Below are positions 37,042-44,138 of a stretch of 64,000 nt of DNA, piece by piece. Both the position numbers and the translations under genes were made by a program. Each line of letters starts with the position of its first letter. Within the stretch, counting starts at the first letter, position 1. The notes beneath the pieces are model-generated. The model was not told the origin of the DNA and made no database searches. It was given only the letters and a program-made list of their open reading frames with translations. This DNA comes from Acidobacteriota bacterium (GTDB lineage Bacteria; Acidobacteriota; Terriglobia; Terriglobales; Acidobacteriaceae), in the NCBI GenBank assembly GCA_021778315.1, contig JAJYCQ010000005.1:9166-73165 (forward strand), in the 5' to 3' direction.

Positions 37042-37440
37042 ATGGCTGACATATCTATCGGTGGTGCTTTGGAGGGTATAAAATCTGCAGCCCAAATACT
37101 TCGTGCAGCGGATAAACTTCCAGAGTACGAAAAGCTGCTCGATGCTCAACAAAAGCTTCTCGACCTTATGGACAGGCTCCAGTCTTTATCGAAGCGAAAT
37201 AAAGAACTCGAAGAGTCGCTTGACGCGATTAAATCTGATGGTGAGCGTGCAAAAGAGATAACTAGAGTGGGAGACGTCTACAAAGTAAGCGATCATGAAT
37301 ATTGTGTACGCTGCTGGGAAGTTGATAAGCGGTTAGGACCTTTGCTCTTCGAGAAGACAGAAACACAAGTGTGGCAACCTTATCGAGTTTTGGAATGCAG
37401 CCGCTGTAAACAAAAAGCGCGTATCCCTCTACCTCTATAA
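37042..37440 (+). CDS. Small coiled-coil protein with C-terminal zinc-ribbon-like cysteines
   Basis: 132-residue protein not assigned to a known family. The N-terminal half is an amphipathic helix/coiled coil (YEKLLDAQQKLLDLMDRLQS and SKRNKELEESLDAIKSDGE). The C-terminal half has two Cys pairs, EYCVRCWEVDKR and ECSRCKQKARIP, spaced like a zinc ribbon. The gene is clearly more AT-rich than its neighbours and uses A/T-ending codons, which suggests recent acquisition. Two in-frame TTG codons precede the ATG. No signal peptide is present. It lies alone between the DUF1015 gene and the convergent thiG. Similar small helix-plus-zinc-ribbon proteins occur sporadically in diverse bacteria. Confidence 0.72.
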   Translation: MADISIGGALEGIKSAAQILRAADKLPEYEKLLDAQQKLLDLMDRLQSLSKRNKELEESLDAIKSDGERAKEITRVGDVYKVSDHEYCVRCWEVDKRLGPLLFEKTETQVWQPYRVLECSRCKQKARIPLPL

Positions 37441-37456
37441 GTTAGTTACACAGCGC

Positions 37457-38227
37457 TTACCGACTCACCCCCTCCAACGGGCTACTCGCCGTCGCATACA
37501 GCTTCTTCCCCATTCGCCCTGCGAGAAACGCCTCGCGCCCCGCCTCCACGCCCTTCTTCATCGCCGACGCCATCAACACCGGCTGCCGCGAAGCCGCCAT
37601 CGCCGTATTCAGCAGCACGCCATCGAAGCCCATCTCCATCGCCAGCGCCGCATCGCTCGCCGTCCCCAACCCGGCGTCCACAATCAGCGGAACCTCGGTG
37701 ATCAGCTCGCGCATCATCCGCAGCGTGTAGCTGTTCGCAATCCCCAACCCGGTCCCGATCGGAGCCCCCAGAGGCATCACCGCCGCCGCTCCCACATCAA
37801 TCAGCCGCTTCGCAAACACAATATCGTCAGTCGTATAAGGAAGCACCGTGAACCCCTCCTTCACGAGCACGCGAGTAGCCTCAACCGTCGCTTGAACATC
37901 CGGATACAGCGTCGCCGTATCGCCGATCACCTCAATCTTCACCCAGTCCGACAGCCCCACCTCGCGCCCTAGTCGGGCCGCCCGAATCGCCTCCTCGGAA
38001 GTGAAGCATCCCGCCGTATTCGGCAGCAGAAAATACTTCTTCGCATCAATGAAATCCAGGAGCGACTCCTTCGTCCGGTCCAGCTCAACTCTCCGCACCG
38101 CGACCGTCACCATCTCCGCGCCCGACGCCTCAATCGCAGCCTTCGTCTCCGCGCCGTCCTTGTACTTCCCCGTCCCGACAATCAGCCTCGACCCAAACGT
38201 CCGTCCCGCAATCACCAACATATCCAT
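37457..38227 (-). CDS. thiG: Thiazole synthase
   Basis: Forms the thiazole phosphate of thiamine from deoxyxylulose phosphate, dehydroglycine and ThiS thiocarboxylate. 256 residues as a TIM barrel: [69 protein letters not shown] with the Schiff-base Lys, [38 protein letters not shown] and [14 protein letters not shown]. Length is typical. The true start is an ATG at 38227 or 38221; a TTG at 38233 is less likely. No thiS, thiO/thiH or thiC is adjacent and thiE is 21 kb away, so thiamine genes are scattered. A long structured region precedes it. Confidence 0.96.
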   Translation of the reverse strand: MDMLVIAGRTFGSRLIVGTGKYKDGAETKAAIEASGAEMVTVAVRRVELDRTKESLLDFIDAKKYFLLPNTAGCFTSEEAIRAARLGREVGLSDWVKIEVIGDTATLYPDVQATVEATRVLVKEGFTVLPYTTDDIVFAKRLIDVGAAAVMPLGAPIGTGLGIANSYTLRMMRELITEVPLIVDAGLGTASDAALAMEMGFDGVLLNTAMAASRQPVLMASAMKKGVEAGREAFLAGRMGKKLYATASSPLEGVSR

Positions 38228-38272
38228 ACTCAAATCCTAATCCCTATCCCCTAATTCCTGCCCCCACACACA

Positions 38273-38300
38273 AACGGCCCGCCCCGAAGGACGAGCCGTT
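38273..38300 (-). terminator. UUCG-loop hairpin, possible terminator of the structured RNA
   Basis: Read on the minus strand, AACGGCTCGTCC-TTCG-GGGCGGGCCGTT gives a 12-pair stem (two or three G-U) with a UUCG loop, followed by TTTGTGTG. The T run is short, so it may terminate weakly or only protect a 3' end. Confidence 0.5.
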
Positions 38301-38440
38301 ATGCGGTGATCTGGTGGGATTGACTTGAGGCATCCGTTCTCTTGGATGGGCCTCGGAGTTGGAAAGCAAGCAAGAACGCTCTGTTCTGCCGTTGACTTTC
38401 CCTCGTAGGTCTAGAGCTCGGATGCTCTAAGCCTCAGTCA
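38273..38440 (-). ncRNA. Candidate structured RNA (orphan small RNA or thiG leader)
   Basis: On the minus strand TGACTGAGGC (38440-38431) pairs with GCCTCAAGTCA (38331-38321), ten pairs with one bulge. ATCCG (38423-38419 region) pairs with CGGAT (38336-38332) as a continuation, and GGAAAG pairs with CTTTCC inside, followed by CAGAAC with GTTCTTG and a small terminal loop. The result is an interrupted rod, a shape reminiscent of 6S RNA. It is followed by a UUCG-loop hairpin that could end the transcript. No family match could be tested. A thiG 5' leader or an independent RNA are both possible; DNA-level palindromes without transcription are the alternative. Confidence 0.4.
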
Positions 38441-38623
38441 CCTCACGTTGGTGTGTACAACTCGAACAATCAATTTTCATAGGTTTGGACCATCCTCCTT
38501 TCCCGTGTTGAGACCGAAGCTACGCCGCCTTCCCTCTCGAAGTCAATCGCCCAGGCCTCGCGCATGTGCAAATCTGCATCCCAACCAAATGAGCACAAAA
38601 ATCTACCGGAGAATCTTCACTCT

Positions 38624-38845
38624 ATGAAACCCGCCACCCTCATCGGCATCGTCCTCATCCTCGTCGGCATCATCGGATTCGCCGTCGGAGGCTTCAGCTT
38701 CACGCACGAAAAGAAGGATGTCGACCTCGGCCCGCTCCAGGTCTCCCACAAGCAGACCAGTACCGTCCCCATCCCGCCAATCCTCAGCGCCATCGTCCTC
38801 ATCGGAGGCATCGGGCTCGTTGTGGTCGGCACCAAGAGCAGCTAA
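38624..38845 (+). CDS. Small membrane protein, DUF3185-like
   Basis: 73-residue protein with two membrane segments: TLIGIVLILVGIIGFAVGGF near the N-terminus and ILSAIVLIGGIGLVVVGTKS at the C-terminus. A short hydrophilic loop (FTHEKKDVDLGPLQVSHKQT) joins them. The pattern resembles DUF3185-type small proteins of unknown role found in Acidobacteria and Proteobacteria. The open frame extends 20 codons upstream, but ATG 38624 starts directly at the first helix and has a GGAG about 12 bases upstream. It converges on the metal-sensor gene with 39 bp between them. Confidence 0.72.
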   Translation: MKPATLIGIVLILVGIIGFAVGGFSFTHEKKDVDLGPLQVSHKQTSTVPIPPILSAIVLIGGIGLVVVGTKSS

Positions 38846-38884
38846 GCCTCTTCACAGAAAGAGCCGCTGCCCACGCCGCCCAGC

Positions 38885-39160
38885 CTACTTCATATACGCG
38901 CGCACCAGGTCGATCAACTCCTCGCCCAGTTCCGGAGTCAGCGCCTTCGCCTTCGGTCCAATCAGGTGCAGCCGGATATGATCCTCCAGCACCTCGGCCA
39001 TCAAGCCATCAATGCCTCCGCGCACCGCCGCCAGCAGCATGAGCACGTTCGTGCAATCGTGCTCCTCGCTCAAGCTGCGCTCTACCCGCTCCATCTGCCC
39101 ATGGATGCGCTTGGCCCGATTGATCAACTTCACCCGTTCCCGATCCAGTTCCACGTTCAC
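38885..39160 (-). CDS. CsoR/RcnR/FrmR-family metal-responsive repressor
   Basis: 91-residue all-helical repressor (DUF156). The family pattern RAKRIHGQMERVERSL, CTNVLMLLAAVRGGIDGLMA and LEDHIRLHLIGPK is complete. The metal-site fingerprint is Cys36, His61 and His65: CsoR copper sensors have Cys at 65, while Ni/Co sensor RcnR has His there. The His3 of RcnR is missing. An Ni/Co (or possibly other first-row metal) sensor is therefore more likely than a copper sensor or the formaldehyde sensor FrmR. It starts with GTG at 39160, seven bases from a CsoR-like operator, and is divergent from an OprB-type porin, so it probably represses itself and the porin. Confidence 0.88.
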   Translation of the reverse strand: MNVELDRERVKLINRAKRIHGQMERVERSLSEEHDCTNVLMLLAAVRGGIDGLMAEVLEDHIRLHLIGPKAKALTPELGEELIDLVRAYMK

Positions 39161-39166
39161 CCTCTA

Positions 39167-39183
39167 ATACCCTACTGGGGTAT
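39167..39183. promoter_or_regulatory. CsoR-type operator between the repressor and porin genes
   Basis: ATACCC-TACTG-GGGTAT is a perfect 6-bp inverted repeat with a G/C tract, nearly the same as the Bacillus subtilis CsoR operator core TACCCTACGGGGGTA. It begins seven bases upstream of the repressor start codon and 79 bases upstream of the porin ATG, so it can control both directions. Confidence 0.75.
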
Positions 39184-39261
39184 ACTATTCTTCGACGACC
39201 AAAATTCATACTCCGTTTTTATTCTCCCCTAACTCTTCCCCTGCACAATTAAAGATCCTTC

Positions 39262-40935
39262 ATGTCCCCTCTCCGCCATCTCCGCATCGTCGCGCTGCTC
39301 GTCTGCCTGCCACTCGCCGTCTGTTGTGCGCTCGCCCAGGCGACCCCGCAACTCCCGGCGCAGACCTCGCAGTCCGTTATCCCTAACGCGATGCCAGACG
39401 CTCCCTCCGCGCAACTCGCCGCAGCTCTCCGCGACGACACCAACTTCCCCCTCCGCCCAGACCCGCGGCCCTCTCGCGCAGGAACGCAAAGCCTTCCGCC
39501 GTCCGCGCAGGATCCTGCAACCAGCCCCGCACATAACACCCCCTCGGCAACCGACGAGTCCGCAGGCCCCCAGCAGACCTACAACCTCCACGCGCAATAC
39601 ACCCTCACCGGCACCGGGTATCCCTCCTTCGCGGCCCGGTACACGAACCCTGCCTATTCGGTCTACGGAACCCGGAGCAGCCTGCCGACCCAGGGTCAGG
39701 CTCGTGAAACTCAATCGCTCGACCTGTATTTCGGGTATCGCTTAGGGTCCGATACCGAGTTCCACATCGATACCTTGTTCTGGCAGGGCTTTGGCCTGAA
39801 CAACACCTACGGCATCGCCGACTTCCCCAACGGCGAAGCGTTCAAGGTAGGCGTTCGCTACCCTCACTTTTCGCTAGCGCGATTCTTCATCCGGAAGACC
39901 ATCAATCTAGGGGAAAACAAGGAACAGAGGTCCGTCGACGACGACCTGCTCACACTTCGCGGCAATCAGGACACAGATCGCATCACCATCACCGTCGGCA
40001 GATTCAACGTCAAGGACATCTTCGACAACAACCAATACTCCAACGACCCGCGCGAGCAGTTCATGAACTGGGCACTCATGGCCAATGCCTCCTACGATTA
40101 CCCGGCCGACGCTTTAGGCTTCACCACCGGCATCGCGATTGAGGCGAACCGGCCGCAGTGGACCCTGCGTTACGGTTGGTTCCAGATGTCGAAATACAGA
40201 AATCAATTCACGGCCGAAGGCCTGTACCTCACCCTGCCCAATGAACCCCTGGGGGGCGACGGTAAGATCTTCGAGGACTGGGGAATGGTCACCGAACTTG
40301 AGCACCGTCACAGCATCGGAAAGCACGCAGGAGCAGTTCGCCTGCTGGTTTACGATGACCGTGCGAACATGGGCAGCTATAAGGCGGCGGTGGCTCTGGC
40401 CAATGATCCAGCCACCCTCGCCATCTGGGGCACACCCGCACAGTTCCTCGCGAGCGCCAACGGTGTCACCGGTGGAATCGATAGCACGCACGCCCTGCGT
40501 AACACCTGGGGCGTCGGGCTGAACATGGACCAGGAGATCACCAAAAACATCGGCGTGTTTTCCCGCATCGGCAGGAACAGCGGTCAGAACGAGTCATTTG
40601 AATTCACGGACTCAAACTGGACGGCCACCTTTGGCACCAGCATCAAGGGCGAGACGTGGAAGCAGCCCGACGACGTCATCGGCGCGGCCTTCATCGCGAG
40701 CGGCATCTCAAAAGCCAACCAGGCCTACCTCGCAGCCGGAGGCCTTGGCATCCTCACCGGTGACGGAGCTCTGAACTACGGCCCTGAGAAAAACGTGGAA
40801 CTCTACTACGACCATCAATTTTCGAAGTACTTCCACGGCACGCTCGACTACCAGTTCGTGGACGACCCTGCGTACAACAAAGATCGCGGCCCCATCCCCG
40901 CCATCTTCGCTCTCCGCCTGCATTACGAGCGCTAG
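39262..40935 (+). CDS. OprB-type carbohydrate porin
   Basis: 557-residue outer membrane protein. A signal peptide (RIVALLVCLPLAVCCALAQ) is followed by a Pro/Ala/Gln-rich linker of about 85 residues and then a beta-barrel. Barrel features typical of OprB porins are TDRITITVGRFNVKDIFDNN, FMNWALMANASYDYPADA, and the C-terminal ELYYDHQFSKYFHGTLDYQF followed by DPAYNKDRGPIPAIFALRLH. Carbohydrate specificity is a family name, not proven here. It is divergent from an RcnR/CsoR-type sensor, which suggests metal-dependent control and perhaps metal-chelate uptake. The linker contains a copy of an intergenic repeat (39496-39512, encoding PPSAQD). Confidence 0.88.
   Translation: MSPLRHLRIVALLVCLPLAVCCALAQATPQLPAQTSQSVIPNAMPDAPSAQLAAALRDDTNFPLRPDPRPSRAGTQSLPPSAQDPATSPAHNTPSATDESAGPQQTYNLHAQYTLTGTGYPSFAARYTNPAYSVYGTRSSLPTQGQARETQSLDLYFGYRLGSDTEFHIDTLFWQGFGLNNTYGIADFPNGEAFKVGVRYPHFSLARFFIRKTINLGENKEQRSVDDDLLTLRGNQDTDRITITVGRFNVKDIFDNNQYSNDPREQFMNWALMANASYDYPADALGFTTGIAIEANRPQWTLRYGWFQMSKYRNQFTAEGLYLTLPNEPLGGDGKIFEDWGMVTELEHRHSIGKHAGAVRLLVYDDRANMGSYKAAVALANDPATLAIWGTPAQFLASANGVTGGIDSTHALRNTWGVGLNMDQEITKNIGVFSRIGRNSGQNESFEFTDSNWTATFGTSIKGETWKQPDDVIGAAFIASGISKANQAYLAAGGLGILTGDGALNYGPEKNVELYYDHQFSKYFHGTLDYQFVDDPAYNKDRGPIPAIFALRLHYER
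39496..39512. repeat. GTCCGCGCAGGAC-family repeat inside the porin gene
   Basis: CCGCCGTCCGCGCAGGA is identical over 17 bases to the core of the intergenic copies at 29609-29632 and 43023-43046, but here lies in frame in the low-complexity linker of the porin. Confidence 0.6.
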
Positions 40936-40963
40936 ACATCCGTCTTAGTAGTTCCACTCTCGC

Positions 40964-40978
40964 GGTCCGCGCAGGACC
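40964..40978. repeat. GTCCGCGCAGGAC-family repeat after the porin gene
   Basis: GGTCCGCGCAGGACC, a palindrome with a GCGCA centre, lies 28 bp after the porin stop codon between convergent genes. It shares its core with copies at 29609, 39496 and 43023 and could act as a weak terminator hairpin. Confidence 0.6.
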
Positions 40979-41031
40979 AACCAGGCCCGTGGCCCCGTCG
41001 CCATGTTCAGCGTCCGCACCCACATCGACTT

Positions 41032-41514
41032 CTAACTGGCCCCCCGCCGCCGCACGATCCCCCGCAGCACCCACCCCAGATCAAACAGCGCCGTCCCCAG
41101 CACTCCCAGCACAATCGCGCCAAAGTACGCCCGCCACACCGTCGCGATCACGGCACCCTGCGGATCATCCGCGCGATACAGCACCGGCACGGTCTCTCCA
41201 GCGGCAAACTCAATCTCATCCGACCCCGGCCCCGCCAGCACCGTCACCAACTCCCCGCTCGCGGTGCGAAACCGAACCCGCGGCGTATACCAGACGCCGC
41301 CCTCTTTCGCGAACCCCGCGACATTCTCCGTGACCGTCGCGATCGCCCGCACTCTTCCTCGCGCAAACATCCAGGAATGCACCCCAAACCCAGCCGCCAT
41401 CACCAGCAACAGCAAGCCCACCGACGGCAGCACCCTGCCCAGCGACGGAGCCACCCAATAGAAACGATCCCTCAGCCACCGCAACGTCGTCACGGTCTTG
41501 CGAAACACCGACAT
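41032..41514 (-). CDS. DUF3592 family membrane protein
   Basis: 160-residue membrane protein of unknown function. Two membrane segments (LPSVGLLLLVMAAGFGVHSW near residue 30 and AYFGAIVLGVLGTALFDLGW near 130) flank an extracytoplasmic beta domain: RVRAIATVTENVAGFA, GVWYTPRVRFRTASGELVTV and AAGETVPVLYRADDPQGAVI. That is the DUF3592 layout, in which the domain reads 'VxYxPxVxFxTxxG ... GxxVxVxYdPxdP'. It is alone on the minus strand, converging on the porin gene and divergent from the CADD-like gene across 89 bp. Confidence 0.85.
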   Translation of the reverse strand: MSVFRKTVTTLRWLRDRFYWVAPSLGRVLPSVGLLLLVMAAGFGVHSWMFARGRVRAIATVTENVAGFAKEGGVWYTPRVRFRTASGELVTVLAGPGSDEIEFAAGETVPVLYRADDPQGAVIATVWRAYFGAIVLGVLGTALFDLGWVLRGIVRRRGAS

Positions 41515-41603
41515 GATCCCACTCTACGCGACGGCCCGCCGACCCACAGCAGCGACAGGTACACTAGCCCCACTGCCAGCCCGGCACGAAAGAGAGTTCT
41601 CCC

Positions 41604-42317
41604 ATGACCAACGCCGCAAAGACCAACGCCGCAACCGCCTTCTGGACTCGTCTTGAGGAGCGCACCGCTCCTTACAATCTCCTCGCGCATCCCTTCTACC
41701 AGGCATGGTCGCGCGGCGATCTCACCCGCGACGATCTCCGCGAGTACGCCGCTGAATACTGGCATCATGTCTCCGCCTTCCCCACCTATCTCAGCGCGCT
41801 CCACAGCCGTCTGCCCGACACCGAACTTCGTCGCGAAGTCCTCCGCAATCTCTCCGAAGAAGAAGGCACTGACTCCGCCACCGCGCGTCCCCACTCCGAC
41901 CTCTGGATAGACTTCGCCGAGGGCATGGGAGCCACCCGCTCCTCCGTCGAGTCGCACGCCGTCCAGCCCGAGATGACCGCGCTCCTCGCCACCTTCCGCT
42001 CCGCCATGCAGGAGCCCACCCCCGCCGCCGCGCTCGCCGCTCTCTACGCCTACGAGTCCAAGGTTCCGGCCATTGCCGTCACCAAAGCCGAGGGCCTCGC
42101 CGCGCACTACAACGCCGACGCCGCCACCTCCCGCTACTTCACGCTCCATCAAACAGCCGACGTAGCCCACTCCTCGGTCTGGCGCGAGCTCATCAACAAG
42201 GAGATCGCCCTCGACCCCTCCGCAGCCGAAGCCGCGCTGGCCTCCGCAGAGCGCGCCGCGCAAGCCCTCTGGACCGCCCTCGACGGAGTAGAACGCCAGC
42301 GCCTCGCCCGCCAGTAG
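41604..42317 (+). CDS. CADD-family diiron/heme-oxygenase-like protein, putative folate-related enzyme
   Basis: 237-residue all-helical protein of the TenA/PqqC/CADD fold. HPFYQAWSRGDLTRDDLREY, EYWHHVSAFPTYLSALHSRL, LRNLSEEEG, LYAYESKVPAIAVTK and YFTLHQTADVAHSSVW match the CADD group (TIGR04305-like). The Glu and His residues in these motifs (EYWHH, SEEEG, YES, HQTADVAH) would form a dimetal site. Chlamydial CADD makes p-aminobenzoate from its own tyrosine, bypassing PabABC. Whether this homologue does so cannot be told; folate genes are not nearby. TACACT upstream (about 41559-41564) is a possible -10 box. Confidence 0.82.
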   Translation: MTNAAKTNAATAFWTRLEERTAPYNLLAHPFYQAWSRGDLTRDDLREYAAEYWHHVSAFPTYLSALHSRLPDTELRREVLRNLSEEEGTDSATARPHSDLWIDFAEGMGATRSSVESHAVQPEMTALLATFRSAMQEPTPAAALAALYAYESKVPAIAVTKAEGLAAHYNADAATSRYFTLHQTADVAHSSVWRELINKEIALDPSAAEAALASAERAAQALWTALDGVERQRLARQ

Positions 42318-42457
42318 CCCCACCCATTTCCCTCACTGCAAACGCCCCTCGCCTCGTTCTCCATTCGCTGCGAAGGGCGTTTGTACCTGCACCCGATTTC
42401 TTCCCCGTCGCGCAACGTCAATTCAACCCTCGCGTAATAAACTGTGTTTCACAACTC

Positions 42458-42949
42458 ATGCTCATCTCTCACCCGACCCTCAAAGTCCTTCGCCAGATCC
42501 ATCTCTACCTCGGCATCTTCACCGCACCGGCGCTTCTCTTCTTCGCCCTCACCGGAGCCCTCCAGACCTTCAGCCTCCACGAAGCCTCGCGCACCAGCGA
42601 CTACAAGCCTCCCACCTGGATCGTCACCCTCGCACAACTGCACAAGAAGCAGACCACGACCGTCCCCATCCGCAAACCGTGGCCCGCATCCGAAGCCGCC
42701 AGGCCCAGCACTGCCACGCCCAACGCCGCAGCTCCCAGCGCCCCCGCAGCGTCCGCACCCAGGCGAACCGAGCCCGCGCCCAAGTCTCATCTCCCGATGA
42801 AGATCTTCTTCCTCACCGTCGCACTTGGCCTCTTCCTCTCGACCCTCACTGGCATCCTCATGGCCTACAAATTCAACCGCAACAAGGTCCTCGTCACCGG
42901 CCTCCTCCTCGCCGGCATCGTCGTCCCACTCCTGCTCCTGCCCTTCTAA
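42458..42949 (+). CDS. PepSY-associated membrane protein (minimal form)
   Basis: 163-residue inner membrane protein. VLRQIHLYLGIFTAPALLFF with ALTGALQTF is the N-terminal signature of PepSY-associated TM proteins (R-x-x-H-x-x-x-G). A Pro/Ala/Thr-rich loop of about 65 residues follows, then two C-terminal helices (IFFLTVALGLFLSTLTGILM and VLVTGLLLAGIVVPLLLLPF). The usual full-length PepSY-TM protein has four helices and PepSY domains of 350-500 residues, so this is a short form lacking a PepSY domain. Members are often linked to iron uptake or reduction. It is probably transcribed alone; TAAACT about 15 bases upstream may be its -10 box. Confidence 0.75.
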   Translation: MLISHPTLKVLRQIHLYLGIFTAPALLFFALTGALQTFSLHEASRTSDYKPPTWIVTLAQLHKKQTTTVPIRKPWPASEAARPSTATPNAAAPSAPAASAPRRTEPAPKSHLPMKIFFLTVALGLFLSTLTGILMAYKFNRNKVLVTGLLLAGIVVPLLLLPF

Positions 42950-43022
42950 TTCCTCGGCTGCCCCATCCATGACAGCTCCATCGTCATGGGTGGGATTCAC
43001 ATTCGTCAGCGCCACACAAGCC

Positions 43023-43046
43023 AAACTCCCGCCGTCCGCGCAGGAC
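43023..43046. repeat. Dispersed repeat, GTCCGCGCAGGAC family, copy in front of prepilin peptidase
   Basis: 24 bases identical to 29609-29632, containing the GTCC-GCGCA-GGAC palindrome. It lies in the 181-bp spacer between the PepSY-TM gene and prepilin peptidase. Confidence 0.75.
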
Positions 43047-43130
43047 TTCGTGTGCCCCAGGCATGCGAGGCTTTGGGCGCATGAATCGGATTGCGGGCCT
43101 CCCCAGAAACTCCCCCTATACTTGAAAGCG

Positions 43131-44054
43131 ATGATGCTCACCGCGCTCGCCTTCGAACTGCCCGCCTTCCTCCTCGGCCTACTCTTCGGCAGCTTCCTCA
43201 ACGTCTGCATCTCGCGCCTCCCCGCCCACCAGAGCATCAGCAAGCCCCGCTCCCACTGCCCCCACTGCCTCGCGACCATCCGCTGGTACGACAACATCCC
43301 CCTCCTAAGCTGGATCCTCCTCCGAGCCCGCTGTCGCCACTGCAAGCAACCCATCTCCTGGCGCTACCTAGCGGTGGAACTCGCCTTCGGTCTATGGCTC
43401 GCCTACGCCGCAAACACGGCGCTTGTCCTCTTCACGCCAGGCATCGCCGCAAGCGCTCTCGCCGGGCGTACGCTCGACACCATCGCCCTCGCCATCCTCG
43501 GCTTCCTCCTCCTCGGCCTCCTCGTCATGGACTGGCAAACACACAAGCTCCCCGACGCCTTCACCCTCACCGGCACGCTCCTCGCCTTCGTCCTCATCTG
43601 CGTCCGAGCCGTCTTCCTCGGCCCGCACGAAGACGAGCTCCTCCTCCACGGCCGCAACCCACTCACCAGCCCCGGCAACGTCACCGACCGCGGCAACGTC
43701 ATCCTCACCGGCCCCGAGCACCTGGTGCTCGGTCGGCTCCTCGCCATCGCCGCCGCCGCCGGAATTCTCCTTCTCATCCGATTCGCTTACCAGCAGCTCC
43801 GCCACCGCGAAGGCCTCGGCCTCGGTGACGTCAAACTCATCGCCATGATCGCCGCCTTCCTCGGCTTCTGGCCGGCCGTCCTCGCGCTCTTCCTCGGCTC
43901 CATCCTCTGCTCCGCCTACGCCCTCACCCTCATCCTCCGCCGCCGAGCCTCCACCCTCACCCGCCTTCCTCTCGGCACCTTCCTCTCCATCGGAGGCCTC
44001 CTCGCCGCCCTCTTCGGCACCCCCCTTATCGCCTGGTACAGCTCTCTCCTCTAA
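43131..44054 (+). CDS. pilD: Prepilin peptidase (A24 family)
   Basis: Cleaves and N-methylates type IV prepilins or type II pseudopilins at the inner membrane. From ATG 43131 there are 307 residues. The N-terminal methylase-like part shows LLFGSFLNVCISRLPAH and two zinc-binding pairs, SHCPHCLATIRWYDN and ARCRHCKQPISWRY. The peptidase part has the two catalytic Asp motifs, LLVMDWQTHKLPD and EGLGLGDVKLIAMI (GxGD). About eight membrane segments are present. The loop before the second motif is longer than usual. The open frame runs upstream to 42825, but the family N-terminus fixes the start. TATACT at 43117-43122 lies 8 bases before the ATG. Confidence 0.94.
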   Translation: MMLTALAFELPAFLLGLLFGSFLNVCISRLPAHQSISKPRSHCPHCLATIRWYDNIPLLSWILLRARCRHCKQPISWRYLAVELAFGLWLAYAANTALVLFTPGIAASALAGRTLDTIALAILGFLLLGLLVMDWQTHKLPDAFTLTGTLLAFVLICVRAVFLGPHEDELLLHGRNPLTSPGNVTDRGNVILTGPEHLVLGRLLAIAAAAGILLLIRFAYQQLRHREGLGLGDVKLIAMIAAFLGFWPAVLALFLGSILCSAYALTLILRRRASTLTRLPLGTFLSIGGLLAALFGTPLIAWYSSLL

Positions 44055-44065
44055 ATTTTCACCTG

Positions 44066-44098
44066 ATCCCTAATCCCTGCTCCCTAATCCCTGCCTCC
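44066..44098. repeat. CCCTAATCCCTG simple repeat
   Basis: Near-tandem copies of (T)CCCTAATCCCTG in the spacer between prepilin peptidase and nuoA. Related stretches occur at about 14257-14275, 38234-38260, 61447-61468 and 63161-63198, always between genes. It directly abuts the nuo -35 box. Confidence 0.65.
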
Positions 44099-44127
44099 TT
44101 GACCCTTGACCGCCTCACTCCTACACT
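44099..44127 (+). promoter_or_regulatory. Promoter of the nuo operon
   Basis: TTGACC (44099-44104), a 17-base spacer and TACACT (44122-44127). Transcription would begin near 44134, only about five bases before the nuoA ATG, so the operon would start with a leaderless or nearly leaderless gene. A second TTGACC at 44106 has a wrong spacing. Confidence 0.65.
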
Positions 44128-44138
44128 CAAGACTAGTC

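Larger units (their letters stand above)
38234..38623. other. Intergenic region between thiG and a small membrane protein gene
   Basis: No open reading frame is supported. It holds a CCCTAATCCCT-type simple repeat (about 38234-38260), a hairpin with a UUCG-type loop (38273-38300) and a region of nested long-range pairing (38321-38440) that looks like a structured RNA. No TPP-riboswitch consensus (CTGAGA ... GAACCTGATC) was found despite the adjacent thiG. Confidence 0.6.

Noticed and set aside
38234..38560. TPP riboswitch upstream of thiG
   Set aside because: The conserved CTGAGA and GAACCTGATC...GGTAATACC elements are not present on the minus strand; only an unrelated structured region is.
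42825..43130. 102-residue N-terminal extension of prepilin peptidase
   Set aside because: Overlaps the PepSY-TM gene out of frame and contains an intergenic repeat. The family N-terminus starts at 43131.
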